NCBI GenBank assembly: GCA_001579985.1
Contig: LRSR01010767.1
Location: 1 to 20,969 of the forward strand
Reading direction: 5' to 3'
DNA: 20,969 bases
From: Hypsibius dujardini
Taxonomy: Eukaryota; Tardigrada; Eutardigrada; Parachela; Hypsibiidae
Positions within the stretch are counted from its first letter, which is position 1; each line of letters starts with the position of its first letter. The notes under the pieces are model-generated. The model saw only the letters and a list, made by a program, of their open reading frames with translations. It was not told the DNA's origin and did not search any database. Of the stretch, positions 1 through 10,468 are shown piece after piece. Position numbers and translations under genes: made by a program.

Positions 1-2
1 CG

Positions 3-2427
3 TCAACAGGGGACAATCCCGTCTTCGTTCAATCCGTCACTCCTAACGGTTCCGCTGCCATGGCGGGCCTGCAAACTGGCGACCGGATCATCAAAGTGAA
101 CGGCAAACTCGTGACTGATGAGAACCACACTGGAGTGGTTGATTTAATAAAATCAGAGACACATGTTGCGATGACTGTGTTTAGAACCTACGTAGTCACG
201 ATCCCGCCGGCTGCTGGTGCTACGACCAATGGGAACCATCAGCTCATGAATCCGGCCTATTCGAACGGGCAGGACCATCAGAGGGAGCTCAGCACGGTGG
301 AAGAAGTTCAGAAGAAACCGCCAGCGAATGGTATGAGCATATGAGGATCGTTTGTGCCATTCGTGATGTAGATGTGAAATTGATCGATTGCTTTGTCTGA
401 TCGACCGGTCTGGCTGCCTGGTCGGTCTGGCTGCCTGGTCGGTCTGGCTGTCTGGTCTGGTGATTAAAAATCAGGTTTTTTCTGCCCCGGGTATGTAATT
501 ATGAAATTTATTGTATCTTTAATTGTTTTATTCTTGTTTCATTCAGGCCCGAAGAGTCGCACACAACCCCCGACGCCTCCTCCAATCGAACGGATACCTG
601 GTTATCAGGACGATGCCAGCTTTCGTGGATCGCGAACGTCGACCGCACCGACTGGACTGCACCGCCGGCGCTCCAATCCCGAAGTCGTGCACGCCGGCGT
701 GAACCGCATGGCGCTCACGTCAGCCCAGTCGATTGATCAGATCGTGACGGTGGATCAGTTGCATCGGCAGAACAGCTTTCCCGATGAGTTACCCCCTGCC
801 TTACCGGTCAAGCGTGGTCGTAACGCCAATAATTCCCTCCAAGATGTCAGTGATTTTGTGGCCCCGTCCGGTACGCCGCCGCCGCCTTACCCCGGCGATG
901 GTCAGCAACCGTTGCACCGCAGCAGTCAACGTGTTGTTCCTAAGTCCGGATCTTTTAGCGGCATGTCCGCCGGCCCCCTGCGAGTGCAGCAGATCCGGCA
1001 AGTGAATGTGATGACTGCGGAGGAGCACACCAGCTTCAGCATCAGTCAGGGGCCTTTTTCGGACTATTCTACCTTGCAACGGAGTCTTCCGCATTTAGCG
1101 GTCTTTATCAATTACTTATTCCAACCCCCGAGTGACGATGTGGTGGCGTTGCTGTTTCATCTCATTACGGATATTTACCCAAAAGGCACTTCCAAGGTAT
1201 GTCGTTCGCAGATGAACATCTCCTGATTATTGGTGATAACCATTGGAGACATCGTGTTGAAAGACTTGGAAGTCGACTTAAGCTTCACGTCCGACCAAAT
1301 CAAAATGTGTTCTAACAAATGAGGGCCTTTGTTTTGTTCTCCTTTCAGGAAATCCTACGATGGGCTTTTGAAATTCATTTCACTTTCATCGTTCCCAATT
1401 CCCCACTGGATCTCCTGAATAATGTGCCGTGTGGGGATAAGAATCCAATCGACATTGTCAACGCGATCGACGAGGTCCTGGCCAAGCCTGATCGTGAGGA
1501 CGTTCTGCGTGATGTTTTCACCAGTGCCAGATTAATCGCTCTACATGTCATCAAAGCCCGGCTCGCGGAATTTCAACAGAAACGAATCCAAGGCTTGCAT
1601 ACGCTCTTCACCAACAACCTCACTGACATTGAGCTGGAGGAGGCAGTGCATGCGCCGGATAAAATGCGCGAAGTTATGGATCGTGTCTTGGTCGGTCATC
1701 TGGAAGCGATAACGGTGGCCAGCCCGGGTGAGCCGGAGAATCGATCGGACCGACAGGCGGCGATTGGATGTGCGCTCGCCACTTTTTTGAAAGTCAACGG
1801 CGTCAAAGCCATGGGGCGCGACGGGTCGTACTTGGTGGACAAATGGCCGCTGCTTGTACAGAAAGACAAGTCAAAGTGAGTGGAGTATTGCGTGATTTCC
1901 CGGCCCTTCGGGGACTGAATTTACGCCCCTCGAGTGAGTTGAATGACGTTTTTTAATGACTTTTTGTGCTTTGATCGTCTCCTCGCTTCCGTTGGTCTTT
2001 AAATATCGCCAACTGCCAGAGATTGAAAGCTTCTATTGGCTCGATGGTATGTGTTTTTATTGAGGGTTAAGTTCAAGGGTGCCATTATTGCCTGCTCACT
2101 GGCTGGCTTCCCATTTGCGCTTGGAATTGATGTTTTGTGTCGCTGATTGATTCTTCTTCCTTAATAACGTCGTTGCATTCTATCAATTCAGAACATTATC
2201 GACTTATTCTTTCCTCCGAAGTTCGTTCAAACTTGGTGGGTGTCTGGGTACAGGGTACTTGTGTATTTCTTGTTCGCCATACCTCAAGGTCATCCTTTTG
2301 TCTCCCTGTCGACTTGCATATTTGTCTGTCTGTCCTTCTGCCTGCTACTTGCATGTCTGTCTGTCTGTCTGCCTGTCTGCCTGTCTACCTGCATGTCTGT
2401 CTACCTGCATGTCTATCTTTCTGTCTT

Positions 2428-2474
<47 letters not shown>

Positions 2475-4177
2475 TTCTGTCTGTCCGCCTGTTCTTCTGA
2501 CTCTCTTGTTCGTCTCTCTTTCGGTATGTCTCTCGATCCTTCGGTCTGTCTATTGGCTGGTCTGTTTATTTTGGTTCTTAGTCCTCTCCCCTGTGCGTGG
2601 TTCTGTTCATGGCAGTGGACCGCATTTGTACGTACTACGTATCTTAAATTAGTTTTTCCGTTGACTGATTCCATTAGCGATAGGACAATTCCTGAAAGAG
2701 ATTTATTATACGGGTGCAAGAATATTCTGTTCAGATGGGACGGGCTAATTTACTTCACTTGATTGGCTCACTAGTCCCAGTGACCGTCGCCTGTGTGCAG
2801 CGGAATTCCATCTCCTCCATAGCATTCTAACACCATTTGGCATGATTTTGTTATTTTTAGGTTCAAGTTGAAAGACAAGTCAAAGAAAGCGGTTAACGTC
2901 AGCGGCCATCAGTTCGCCTCGGTTTCATTCACGTCGCTGAACTTTTGCGTGGTGTGCAACACGGTACTGTGGGGAGTGGGACCGCAAGGACTGCAGTGCA
3001 CGTCGTGTGAGTTTACATCACATCGAGGATGCCTAAAAAATGTGGAAGAAATGTGTGTGGGCGAGAAAAAGGAACGCCGCTCTTTCATCAACATGGATTC
3101 CTTTGGAATATTCGGCCGCAAGCGGAGTAATAACAGCCCGACTGCCAGTGAGTTCGCAGGACCCTCTTTAGTCTGCTTTTCCTGGTCTATGTTTTTCTCT
3201 CCACTCTTTTCATTTGTGGCTTTACGCGGACTTATCTCAAGGTGCTCCAGTCCTAATCCCATCAACATTCTGTTAGTTGTCTGTGAGATTATCCGCCTGT
3301 CTCTCTCCCATAATCTGCTCTAACTGCGTTGGTCTGTCTGTTTGTCCACAATATTTATTTCGTATTTCGAAATAAATTATTTCGTCTAAAATAATCTTGC
3401 TTAGCTGTCTGTGCCTTGTTTCGGTGAACTTTTAATTTGTCGAGATGTCTGATTCACGGCTGCATTGCATATTATTTTGCATAGTTTGTGTTCAGACTTC
3501 GTTAACTTTCTGTTTGATCACCTGTTATGTTTGTGCTCGTGTGAGTTTCATAACGAGAATTTTCTTCCTTATTTGCAGTTGCCAACGCGAAAAAGGGTCA
3601 TGACGAGAAGGAAGAGGCAGACGTGATCGGAGACGTGCTCCCCGATAACCGGGACGAGCCGAAAGGCTACGTCAATCAAGTAGTCAACCGGTTCGAGTCC
3701 GGCAAAATGCAGGATCCCTCGAATGATGTAGCAGCGATTGGACCAACGGAGAAGGCGCCAAAAGTCCCTTTGACGGTGGTCGGGCGATCAGAGTCCCTCA
3801 AAGCCCAGAAAAAGGCTCAAATCAAACCGGGTGTGCGGAAAAAGTCCGATCCTGCACACTTCCATCGGGATGATATGGACGATTTATCGGAGCTTAACGG
3901 CAAACCTTTGGCGGTTTCGGGAAGTTCGTCTGTTTCGATGCAGTCCTTACCGAGCGATTCCAGTCTAGTTTTTGAAGACGATCCGGATTTTGATGCCGAT
4001 CCGGACCACATTCCTAACTGGCAGTCTATGTTGACCGACCCGTCTGTCGTCGAAGCGCTTGGTAGGGTTTTCATAATGAGTGATTGCCATATTCGTTTGC
4101 TTGTTCTCTGTCTGTCTGCCTGTTTGCCTGTCCGTCTGTCTATCTGCCTGCCTGTCTGTCTGCCTGTATGTCTACCT

Positions 4178-4211
<34 letters not shown>

Positions 4212-7200
4212 CCGTCTGTCTGTCTGTCCTGTCTGTCTGTCTGCCTGTCTGTCTGTCTGCCTGTCAGTCTGTCTGTTTGTCTGTCGGTATGTTTTTGCAC
4301 TCCAAAAAAGTCTACGACTCGATAATCTGACTGATTGAGCGTCGTCAGATGCCGTGTTCTCCCAGTTGCAAGATGGGTAACCTTTTTTCCAGATAATCGA
4401 GCTCGGAAACGACAGGAGGTGTTGGCAGAACTCTTCCATACTGAACAGGTGAAAGGATTAATGTGGGGTAGTTATGATAGTAGTTAATGGACAGTAATTA
4501 GTGTCAATGGCGAAGATCTTCAAAATGGGGAATTTACTACAGAACCCACATTATTCAAAAAGATCCGTGAAATTATTCAGATGTTTTATCAGATAGTGAA
4601 AAGAATGGATTCGATATCATTAAATCGTCGATCCCCTGGCTTTGTAATCATGTTGATTGCTTGATTGCTGAAAAATTGTATTCTGCATAGTGAAGTACGT
4701 TGATCAAATCATTGATCTACACAGTATGCGACGGCAATCATATTATTATTTTCCAAACAGACTCACGTCGGGAAGCTGAAAATGCTCTACAAAGTCTTCC
4801 TCGTTCCCATATCTCGTGAACAGTTGCTATCTCCAGATGTCATCCATCAGGTGTTCACCAATTTGGAAGGTAATCCTATGACTGCAACTCACAACCGACG
4901 GTCTGATCTCACAACCGACGGTCTGACTTCGCAACCGACGGTCTGACCTCACAACCGACGGTCTGACTTCGCAACCGACGGTTTGATCTCACAACCGACG
5001 GTCTGATTTCACAACCGACGGTCTGATTTCACAACCGACGGTCTGACCTCACAACCGACGGTTTGATCTCACAACCGACGGTTTGATCTCACAACTGACG
5101 GTCTGACCTCACAACCGACGGTTTGATCTCACAACCGACGGTTTGATCTCACAACCGACGGTTTGACTTCGCAACCGACGGTCTGATCTCACAACCGACG
5201 GTCTGATCTCACAACCGACGGTTTGATCTCACAACGGCTTTCTTTTGCAGAAATGATTCAAATTCACGTGGAACTGAATGAGCAAATGAAAGTCCTCAAG
5301 AGCTCTGGCACTTTAATCGGCAACGTGGGTGACATGCTGCTCTCCCGGTTTGCTGGCCACGGTGGAAAGGTGTTCAAGAACGCTGCAGCTGCCTTCAATC
5401 ACAACCAACCGGCCGCCTTGGAAGTATTAAAAAACAGCCAAGTGAAAAATCCAAAGCTGGTGAAGTTCCTCGAGGAAGCTGCCAGTAACCCTTTGTGCAG
5501 ACGGTTAATGCTCAAGGTACTGGCACATCGCCGTGAAGTTTTATGTTAATCAGCTTAGGGAATATGTTTATTTGTAGGACATTATCCCGACCGGCATGCA
5601 ACGGCTGACCAAATACCCGCTGCTGTTGGAGGTAGGACCCGCACTTTTTCTTTGCGTAAATTTAACAGCTTTCATGTAATGCTTTCGTCTTCTCCTTTCA
5701 GAACCTGGTTAAATATACCCCCGGTAAGGCCATTTGTGATGGGGAATATTCATTCCACCAGACCAGTTCAGATGGAATGCTTTTTTTGCAGGCGAAACTG
5801 ACGAAGAAAAGGCCGAATTAAAGAAAGTGCAGGTGGCCCTCGAATCGAGCCGGGAGATCTTGAACTACGTTAATCAGGCAATACATGACAGTGCCAATAT
5901 TCATCGCTTGAAAGAACTGCAGTCGAAAATCGACATGGCTCCATACTTGAAATCGCAACACAAAAGGGCATTGGACTCCAAGGTATTTCTTTCAATGATT
6001 GTCTTGCAGTTTTGCGTTGTTTTCATTAAGGGCCAGACAGAACTTGAAGATTTCCGCTTTTGTAGGATCTGGAGTTGTCCAAGTACTGCCTGCTCTTTGA
6101 TGGCGACCTGACGTGGCGGCTGTCGAAGCAGAAAACAGTCGATCTCCATGTGATCCTTCTGAATAAGATGCTTCTGCTGGTGACGAAGCAGGACGACAAA
6201 CTTGTGCTAAAGTATCACGCCTCGCCGGTAACTGTCGTCGACAGTAGCAAGAAGCCTACCGAGAAGCCGTGGGGACCGATTCTCAGCTTGGATGGTCTCT
6301 CCGTGCGGGACGTGGCGACCGATCCGCGTGCCTTTTTCCTGTTCCAGTGCACCTCTTCCGGTTTCAGCGCTGGTCCACAGATGTACGAAATGGTAGCCAA
6401 TTCCGACAAGGAACAGAAGCTGTGGAAGAAGTACGTGTATTGTAGATCGAGTGTGTTTTGATCAAGTGAACGCAATAGCGAGACAGTGCCGAATGCCAGC
6501 CAGACAGGCACAAGGGTGGTAAGAGACAGATGAGAAGCCTTTAACCTACAAGTCTTCATCAATTTTAGGTATATTTTGGAGGCAATCTCACGTGTTTCGC
6601 ATGATTATGAGTCCATTCGGACCGCGTACCCAACCTCGGCGACTGCCAGCATAACCGTGCCCCTTCCAATCATCAGTGCAGAAACGGAGTCGGGCATCCA
6701 TGCCCAGTCCGATGACGATGATGCCTTACAGAATGACGCAGCCAGAAATGCTCACCTGGAAAGGCTGACTCTCACTTCACCGTCCGACGTCATCGTCACC
6801 GAACCCTTCGTGCTGGAAGACGCCAAGGTGGTCGTTTCGAGTATGGAACAGTTGAGAAGAAGCGATGAACAGGTGTGTACTAGTGCCTTTCTGCCGTTGG
6901 TTTATTTAGTCTGCAGTACAGTTTGACTTCTCCGTTACAGGTCGAAGAAGGCTTAACCGCGAAGTTGCGCCTCGTCTCAGAAATACTTGGAATTTCCGCT
7001 GCGCGATCTGCCGGTGTGGAGGATTCTACTCAGCCACCTGACGGAAAACGGCTGATGCATCGCCTTATGACTCAAACTGGCTCGCTCATCCGCCTTTTAA
7101 AGGATTCCCTAACCATTAGTGTGCCGGAGGACGAGCTTGATCACGGCATTGCCATGGATCACGGGGAGTCTTCCGTTAGGGACGCCGTAGACAGTCCTGT

Positions 7201-7660
7201 CGTTAAACTCACTTCGGTCAGTGTGCAGACCATACCTGCCCTGCAACCCGGTGTCCCGCTGGAAGATCTCCAACCATTGGTGGCCAATCTCAACAGCGAC
7301 CTCTCCACTCTGATGCGGTATCTCTGCGACAAGGACGCCGAAAATGAACGTCTTCGAGCACAGCTGGCCACTGCCAAGGAGCTGCTCGTCTCTGCCCGCA
7401 CGGAATCTCGATCGCCGACGCCCATCGGCGCGGTCGCGCCACGCCCGGACAGTCGCATTTCATTCCTCTCTTTACATTCTGAATCGGAAATACCACAAGC
7501 CACGGACAGCATATCGGTGGAGAGCGTAGACATTCCTCTGGACGCCACAACTGCCCCTGCTGATGCGGCTGCTATCGAGGAGTCGGCAGCGGAACCAGCA
7601 GCTTTAGCTGAATCTCATCATTTCGTTACAGATGACCAGGAGGAGGTCCAGCATTTGTGA
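3..7660 (+). CDS. PDZ-RhoGEF / RhoGEF2-type Rho guanine nucleotide exchange factor, 5' partial
   Basis: Exons inferred from splice sites and reading frame: 3-330, 547-1196, 1349-1875, 2861-3147, 3579-4061, 4393-4448, 4761-4869, 5251-5516, 5578-5631, 5702-5723, 5792-5982, 6066-6430, 6569-6872, 6941-7660 (stop TGA). All 14 join in one frame, giving 1453 visible residues. Domains in order: PDZ (about 1-65, with GDNPVFVQSV and AGLQTGDRIIKVNG); RGS-like/LH domain (about 275-490, HLAVFINYLF); C1 zinc finger (about 517-566, H-x12-C-x2-C-x13-C-x2-C-x4-H-x2-C-x7-C complete); DH (about 760-985, KRQEVLAELFHTEQTHVGKL and QRLTKYPLLLE); PH (about 992-1120, LTWRLSKQKTVDLHV); a short predicted coiled coil near 1320-1362. 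Family knowledge: such proteins couple G-alpha-12/13, through the RGS-like domain, to RhoA activation by DH-PH at the membrane. C1 in this position matches fly RhoGEF2 and worm RHGF-1 rather than vertebrate ARHGEF11/12. The first exon may begin before the window; the true start is not visible. Confidence 0.93.
406..457. repeat. Short 17-bp tandem repeat in RhoGEF intron 331-546
   Basis: About three copies of a CGGTCTGGCTGCCTGGT-like unit lie in the first visible intron, between donor GTATGA at 331 and the acceptor AG at 545-546. It is CTGG/CTGCC rich like the larger repeats in later introns of the same gene. I see no other feature in this intron. Confidence 0.8.
1861..2885 (+). repeat. 16-nt direct repeat flanking RhoGEF intron 1876-2860
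   Basis: GAAAGACAAGTCAAAG occurs at 1861-1876, overlapping the GTGAGT donor by one base, and again at 2870-2885, nine bases inside the next exon. Both copies are read in the same frame and both yield KDKSK just upstream of the C1 domain. The intron between them is 985 bp and holds a large CTGT repeat. See the finding for an intron-gain interpretation. Confidence 0.9.
2323..2493 (+). repeat. CTGT/CTGC tetranucleotide microsatellite in RhoGEF intron
   Basis: A run of CTGT units mixed with CTGC, CCTG and CTTT variants; the purest stretch is about 2425-2468. It lies in the 985-bp intron 1876-2860, in sense orientation, so the pre-mRNA carries CUGU repeats. Open frames through it encode only Cys/Leu/Ser/Val-rich or Thr/Asp/Arg/Gln-rich strings and are artefacts of the repeat. 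The rest of the intron (1876-2322 and 2494-2860) shows no other recognisable feature. Confidence 0.95.
3148..3578 (+). other. RhoGEF intron between C1 and linker exons
   Basis: This 431-bp intron runs from a GTGAGT donor to a TTTGCAG acceptor. The only structure I see is a perfect 12-bp palindrome TATTTCGAAATA at 3363-3374 followed by another ATTTCGT. The reading frame that continues from the upstream exon into the intron is fortuitous. Confidence 0.7.
4106..4287 (+). repeat. Second CTGT tetranucleotide microsatellite in RhoGEF intron
   Basis: CTGT units with CTGC, CCTG and CCGT variants fill most of the 331-bp intron 4062-4392, in the same sense orientation as the block at 2323-2493. It separates the linker exon from the first DH exon. 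As before, long open frames through it are repeat artefacts. Confidence 0.95.
4449..4760 (+). other. RhoGEF intron inside the DH domain, no feature seen
   Basis: This 312-bp AT-rich intron has a GTGAAA donor and a CCAAACAG acceptor and splits the DH domain between HTEQ and THVG. I see no tandem repeat, long inverted repeat or coding potential in it. Confidence 0.7.
4891..5230 (+). repeat. 20-bp minisatellite, 17 copies, in RhoGEF DH-domain intron
   Basis: Seventeen head-to-tail copies of ACAACCGACGGTCTGATCTC, all exactly 20 bp without indels, plus a partial copy at 5231. They fill most of intron 4870-5250. Variation is confined to a few positions (CTG/TTG, ATCTC/ACTTC/ACCTC/ATTTC, ACAAC/GCAAC). 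Most units carry ACCG-A-CGGT, a 4-bp inverted repeat around one base, and each carries a YTGAY that fits the animal branch-point consensus YUNAY. The last TTGAT lies about 24 nt upstream of the acceptor. Confidence 0.97.
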
Positions 7661-8328
7661 GGAGAATATTTTAGTGAGCAATACAAGCCGCCGAAGTGTG
7701 ACCCTGTTTTTTCAGTTCTAATGCAATACTTATTTTTTCAACCTGTATATACAGAACGCTTGCGGACTATCCGATGGTTTAAAAAACACCTTAATTCTCA
7801 ATTTTTGGCTGATCTTGCTACTGATCCATCTTAATTATTGCATCGAGTCGCGGTGCAAGGAAACAATCTGCGAGTTATCACGCAGTGACGGAGTCACACG
7901 CTAAATTCTGCCCACACACATATCTGCTCATACTGTACTCGCGTATTTCAGTGCAGGCAACCCTTGACAACTCGCCTGTGTTGCAAGTTACATTAGACTG
8001 GTTACATTAATGCAGTTAAAACATTAATACATTTCATTTACATTGTGGCAATCGATCTCCTCGTCCGTGATGGAGGTGAGAGAGTTCGATCGATTTATTG
8101 ATTGCCAACACCGCCGGCAAAAAGTTGTTCCACTTATCGACCCAAACTCGCTGTCACGAATAACGGTCATAACTCGATTCAAAATTCGTGGCTTCCCTCA
8201 ACTTGATTTACTTTTTCGATCTCCCACAAAATCCGTGATCCTCTTCAGTCTTCATATCCGCGAATCTGTGTGTTTCCCTGTCACTCTGCAACAAGTTCAT
8301 CTAGCCCCTATCTAGTTCATCTATCACC
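7661..8328. other. Intergenic: RhoGEF 3' region and ArfGAP upstream region
   Basis: Between two genes on the same strand. I found no canonical AATAAA or ATTAAA downstream of the RhoGEF stop on the + strand. GTTACATTA occurs twice near 7986-8008. A weak inverted pair (TGGCAATCGATC near 8046 and GATTGCCA near 8100) is present. No gene, RNA gene or TATA box stands out. Confidence 0.6.
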
Positions 8329-9331
8329 ATGGCAAGCAAGAATGGCCCCGCCACCAAGAAGGCCGACCAAACGCAGTACCAAGTCATCCTCGATCAAATG
8401 CTGCAGGAGGAGTGCAATAAAAAGTGTGCGGACTGTTGGGCCCGCAATCCGCGGTGGGCCTCCTGGAATCTCGGTGTCTTCCTCTGCATCCGATGTGCCG
8501 GGATCCATCGAAATCTGGGCACCCATATTTCGCGGGTTAAATCGGTCGGACTGGATTCATGGACGGAGGAGCAGATTAGCTCCATGCAGGTAACACCAAT
8601 AAAACCCCAATAACGCTTGTTTTTGTGCTTACGATACCAGAACCCATTTAAATTCTTCAGTAAATTTATTTGCGCCTATGATATCAAAACTTGTGTAAAT
8701 TCCTCAATACATTTTTTTTAACATTTCCGAAAGCGTTCAAGAAACAAAAACTACTGAGTCATTTCTTTCTGGCTTAGTCTAATCTGTTAGTCAAAGGGTA
8801 AATCATTAGATTGATTGTTGTTTTGCATTTTCTTAGACTCTGACTCCGGAAAATCATTAAGTTTTGCCGTACAAATCAATCGATTGATTGGTTCCTTAAG
8901 TGTTTTGCATCACTGCCAGTTATGTTCGTCTGTTTTTTCCCTGATATGGAACCCTCTTGCTCCATGATCGTTTTGCACGTTCATAGTTTCGAAATGTGCC
9001 CGAATGAGTTGATTCTTATAATACATTTCAGAATATGGGAAATGCCGCGGCTGCTAACAAATTCGAGGCTCTTATCCCGGAAAACTACCGCTACTCCCGT
9101 CCCGATTCCTCCGACCACGCGCTGGAGAAGTTTATTCGCGATAAATACGAACGTAAAAACTACGTTGACAAAAATGCGCCCGCACCGTCCTCGAAGAAAA
9201 CTTCCTCTTCGAATGTCAATTTCAACGATGAGCCGACCGCACCAGCTGTGCAAAGAACGTCCGCCACGACGGCCCAGAAGTCACAGCCGCCGGCGCCCGT
9301 CGTTGATGTCAAGCCACTAATTGAGTTTTAA
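8329..9331 (+). CDS. SMAP-type small ArfGAP
   Basis: Two exons, 8329-8589 and 9032-9331 (stop TAA), joined in phase 0 for 186 residues. The start is in good context (CACCATGG). The ArfGAP zinc finger is C33-x2-C36-x16-C53-x2-C56, followed by [17 protein letters not shown] with the presumed catalytic arginine finger R61. The next exon continues with [10 protein letters not shown] and [11 protein letters not shown], the order seen in SMAP1/SMAP2. Family knowledge: these proteins stimulate GTP hydrolysis on Arf GTPases, notably Arf6/Arf1, in clathrin-dependent endocytosis and trafficking. The protein is far shorter than human SMAP proteins (over 400 residues): only about 65 low-complexity residues follow the ArfGAP domain, ending in PLIEF, which resembles but does not complete a clathrin box (L-hydrophobic-x-hydrophobic-acidic). 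Further spliced exons cannot be excluded. Confidence 0.9.
8590..9031 (+). other. ArfGAP intron, AT-rich, no feature seen
   Basis: The 442-bp intron (GTAACA donor, ACATTTCAG acceptor) interrupts the ArfGAP domain after SSMQ. It contains scattered ATTGATTG stretches (for example near 8876-8890) but no ordered repeat or coding potential. Confidence 0.75.
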
Positions 9332-9434
9332 TGTGTTTGCCGATGAAGATTTTTTGTTATCGAGCATTTCAGATTGGCTTTTCAGTTCCTGTGGCGGGGA
9401 GGAGGCACATTTAGCCTGAAAGATCTGCGCTTTT

Positions 9435-9580
9435 GATTGGCTGATTAGCTGATTGATTGATTGGCTAATCGATTGATTGATTGACTGATTGGCTAATCGA
9501 TTGATTGATTGACTGATTGGCTAATCGATTGATTGATTGACTGATTGGCTGATTGGCAAATCGATTGATTGACTGATTGA
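9435..9580. repeat. GATT-rich minisatellite with a 28-bp higher-order unit
   Basis: GATTGATT tetranucleotide sequence organised into three 28-bp units that start GGCTAATCGATTG at 9463, 9491 and 9519, with degenerate flanks. It lies downstream of the ArfGAP stop, in the convergent region before cytochrome c. Similar GATTGATT sequence recurs at 12098 and, on the other strand, near 18433. Confidence 0.92.
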
Positions 9581-9797
9581 GGCATTCACGGATTCTGTGG
9601 GGGAGGTTAATCCGTTCGATTTTTATTTTGCCTGCACGAGACACTTGAGCTTTGAACCGTTTTGCAATTCATTCCGTAATTATTATTTTTTCTGAAATGA
9701 CGACGCAGTCCTGCTGTAGTGTACTAACACCATTGCTGTATTGACACGGATGTAATAACGTCAATTAATCTGACTGCGAGCATCGTCTGAGTGTGCA

Positions 9798-9922
9798 TAC
9801 ACGTGTGGCAAAAACGTTGCGCTAACCGAGTCAAGCCATTACACTCGGTGCATGGCTGTTGCTGACAGTCCCCCGAGTTGAAGTACTTAATTCGGTTAGC
9901 GCAAGGATTTCGCCACGTGTGT
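9798..9922. mobile_element. Inverted-repeat element (MITE-like), copy 1
   Basis: A 125-bp element whose two ends pair with each other: the left arm starts TACACGTGTGGCAAAAACG and the right arm, reverse-complemented, starts ACACACGTGGCGAAATCC. Both arms then share TTGCGCTAACCGA. Related copies are at 19737-19863 and 20065-20195. There is no coding capacity. The element also contains two inner hairpins (CCGAGT pairing with ACTCGG near 9826-9847, and CGAGT with ATTCG near 9874-9894). Flanks suggest, but do not prove, a TA target duplication. Confidence 0.8.
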
Positions 9923-10468
9923 TTGTGGTAGAACGGCCTCTTCCTAAAGGTGGTAAATTCGTTTTTTCAACTATAATTCTTTCAGATAGATTCGGAACGC
10001 TTGGTTGAGCAGGGGCAGACTGAATAGTTTTTAATAATGGCCTGAGTTACGTTTACAAGATTGTATTTTTTTGAGTCTGGGAAGTGATATCTCAAGTGTA
10101 GTCGTAGGTCCGTGTCGTGAGAACAGTTGTACATAGCAGTAGGATAAGGAACTGCAATGCACGAAACCGCCCTTGTCTGGCGCAGATGAAAGAAGGAAGG
10201 CCGATGACATTCAAGGTTTCGGAAAATTTAGACAGCCAAAAATTCGCGAAGATCAAACAATATTTTCTTCAGTCACTACTGTAGTCCAACCGAGCCGACA
10301 AGGAACTATCCGAGAAAACCATCAGAATAATATATCCCGTCAACAGGGGGGAGGATGAGGAGTTCCCAAGAAGAGGGCGAACACACATATTCTTCTGTTG
10401 CATAAATTAAAGAGCACAGTACCCAAAAACAAAAACCCACGCCATCCAGATCCAACTGATCAAACGCT
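9923..10468. other. Convergent intergenic region before cytochrome c 3' end
   Basis: This 546-bp stretch lies between copy 1 of the inverted-repeat element and the cytochrome c stop codon. It contains one short open frame (10173-10358) without recognisable content, which I regard as chance. No repeat or RNA gene was seen. Confidence 0.6.

Noticed and set aside
2137-2762. Several overlapping long open frames rich in Cys, Leu, Ser and Val
   Set aside because: They are translations of the CTGT tetranucleotide repeat, open in all frames because the period-4 repeat lacks stops. They lie inside an intron defined by good splice sites.
4080-4439. Open frames on both strands over the second CTGT block
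   Set aside because: Repeat artefacts as above, within intron 4062-4392.
4891-5230. CRISPR-like array in the RhoGEF intron
   Set aside because: Units are directly adjacent 20-mers without unique spacers, inside an animal gene; this is a minisatellite.
10337-10349. GTCAACAGGGG-like sequence also seen at the start of the window
   Set aside because: Match of only about ten bases, expected by chance in 21 kb.
10173-10358. Short open frame downstream of the inverted-repeat element
   Set aside because: No recognisable motif, no splice context and no family similarity; length is compatible with chance.
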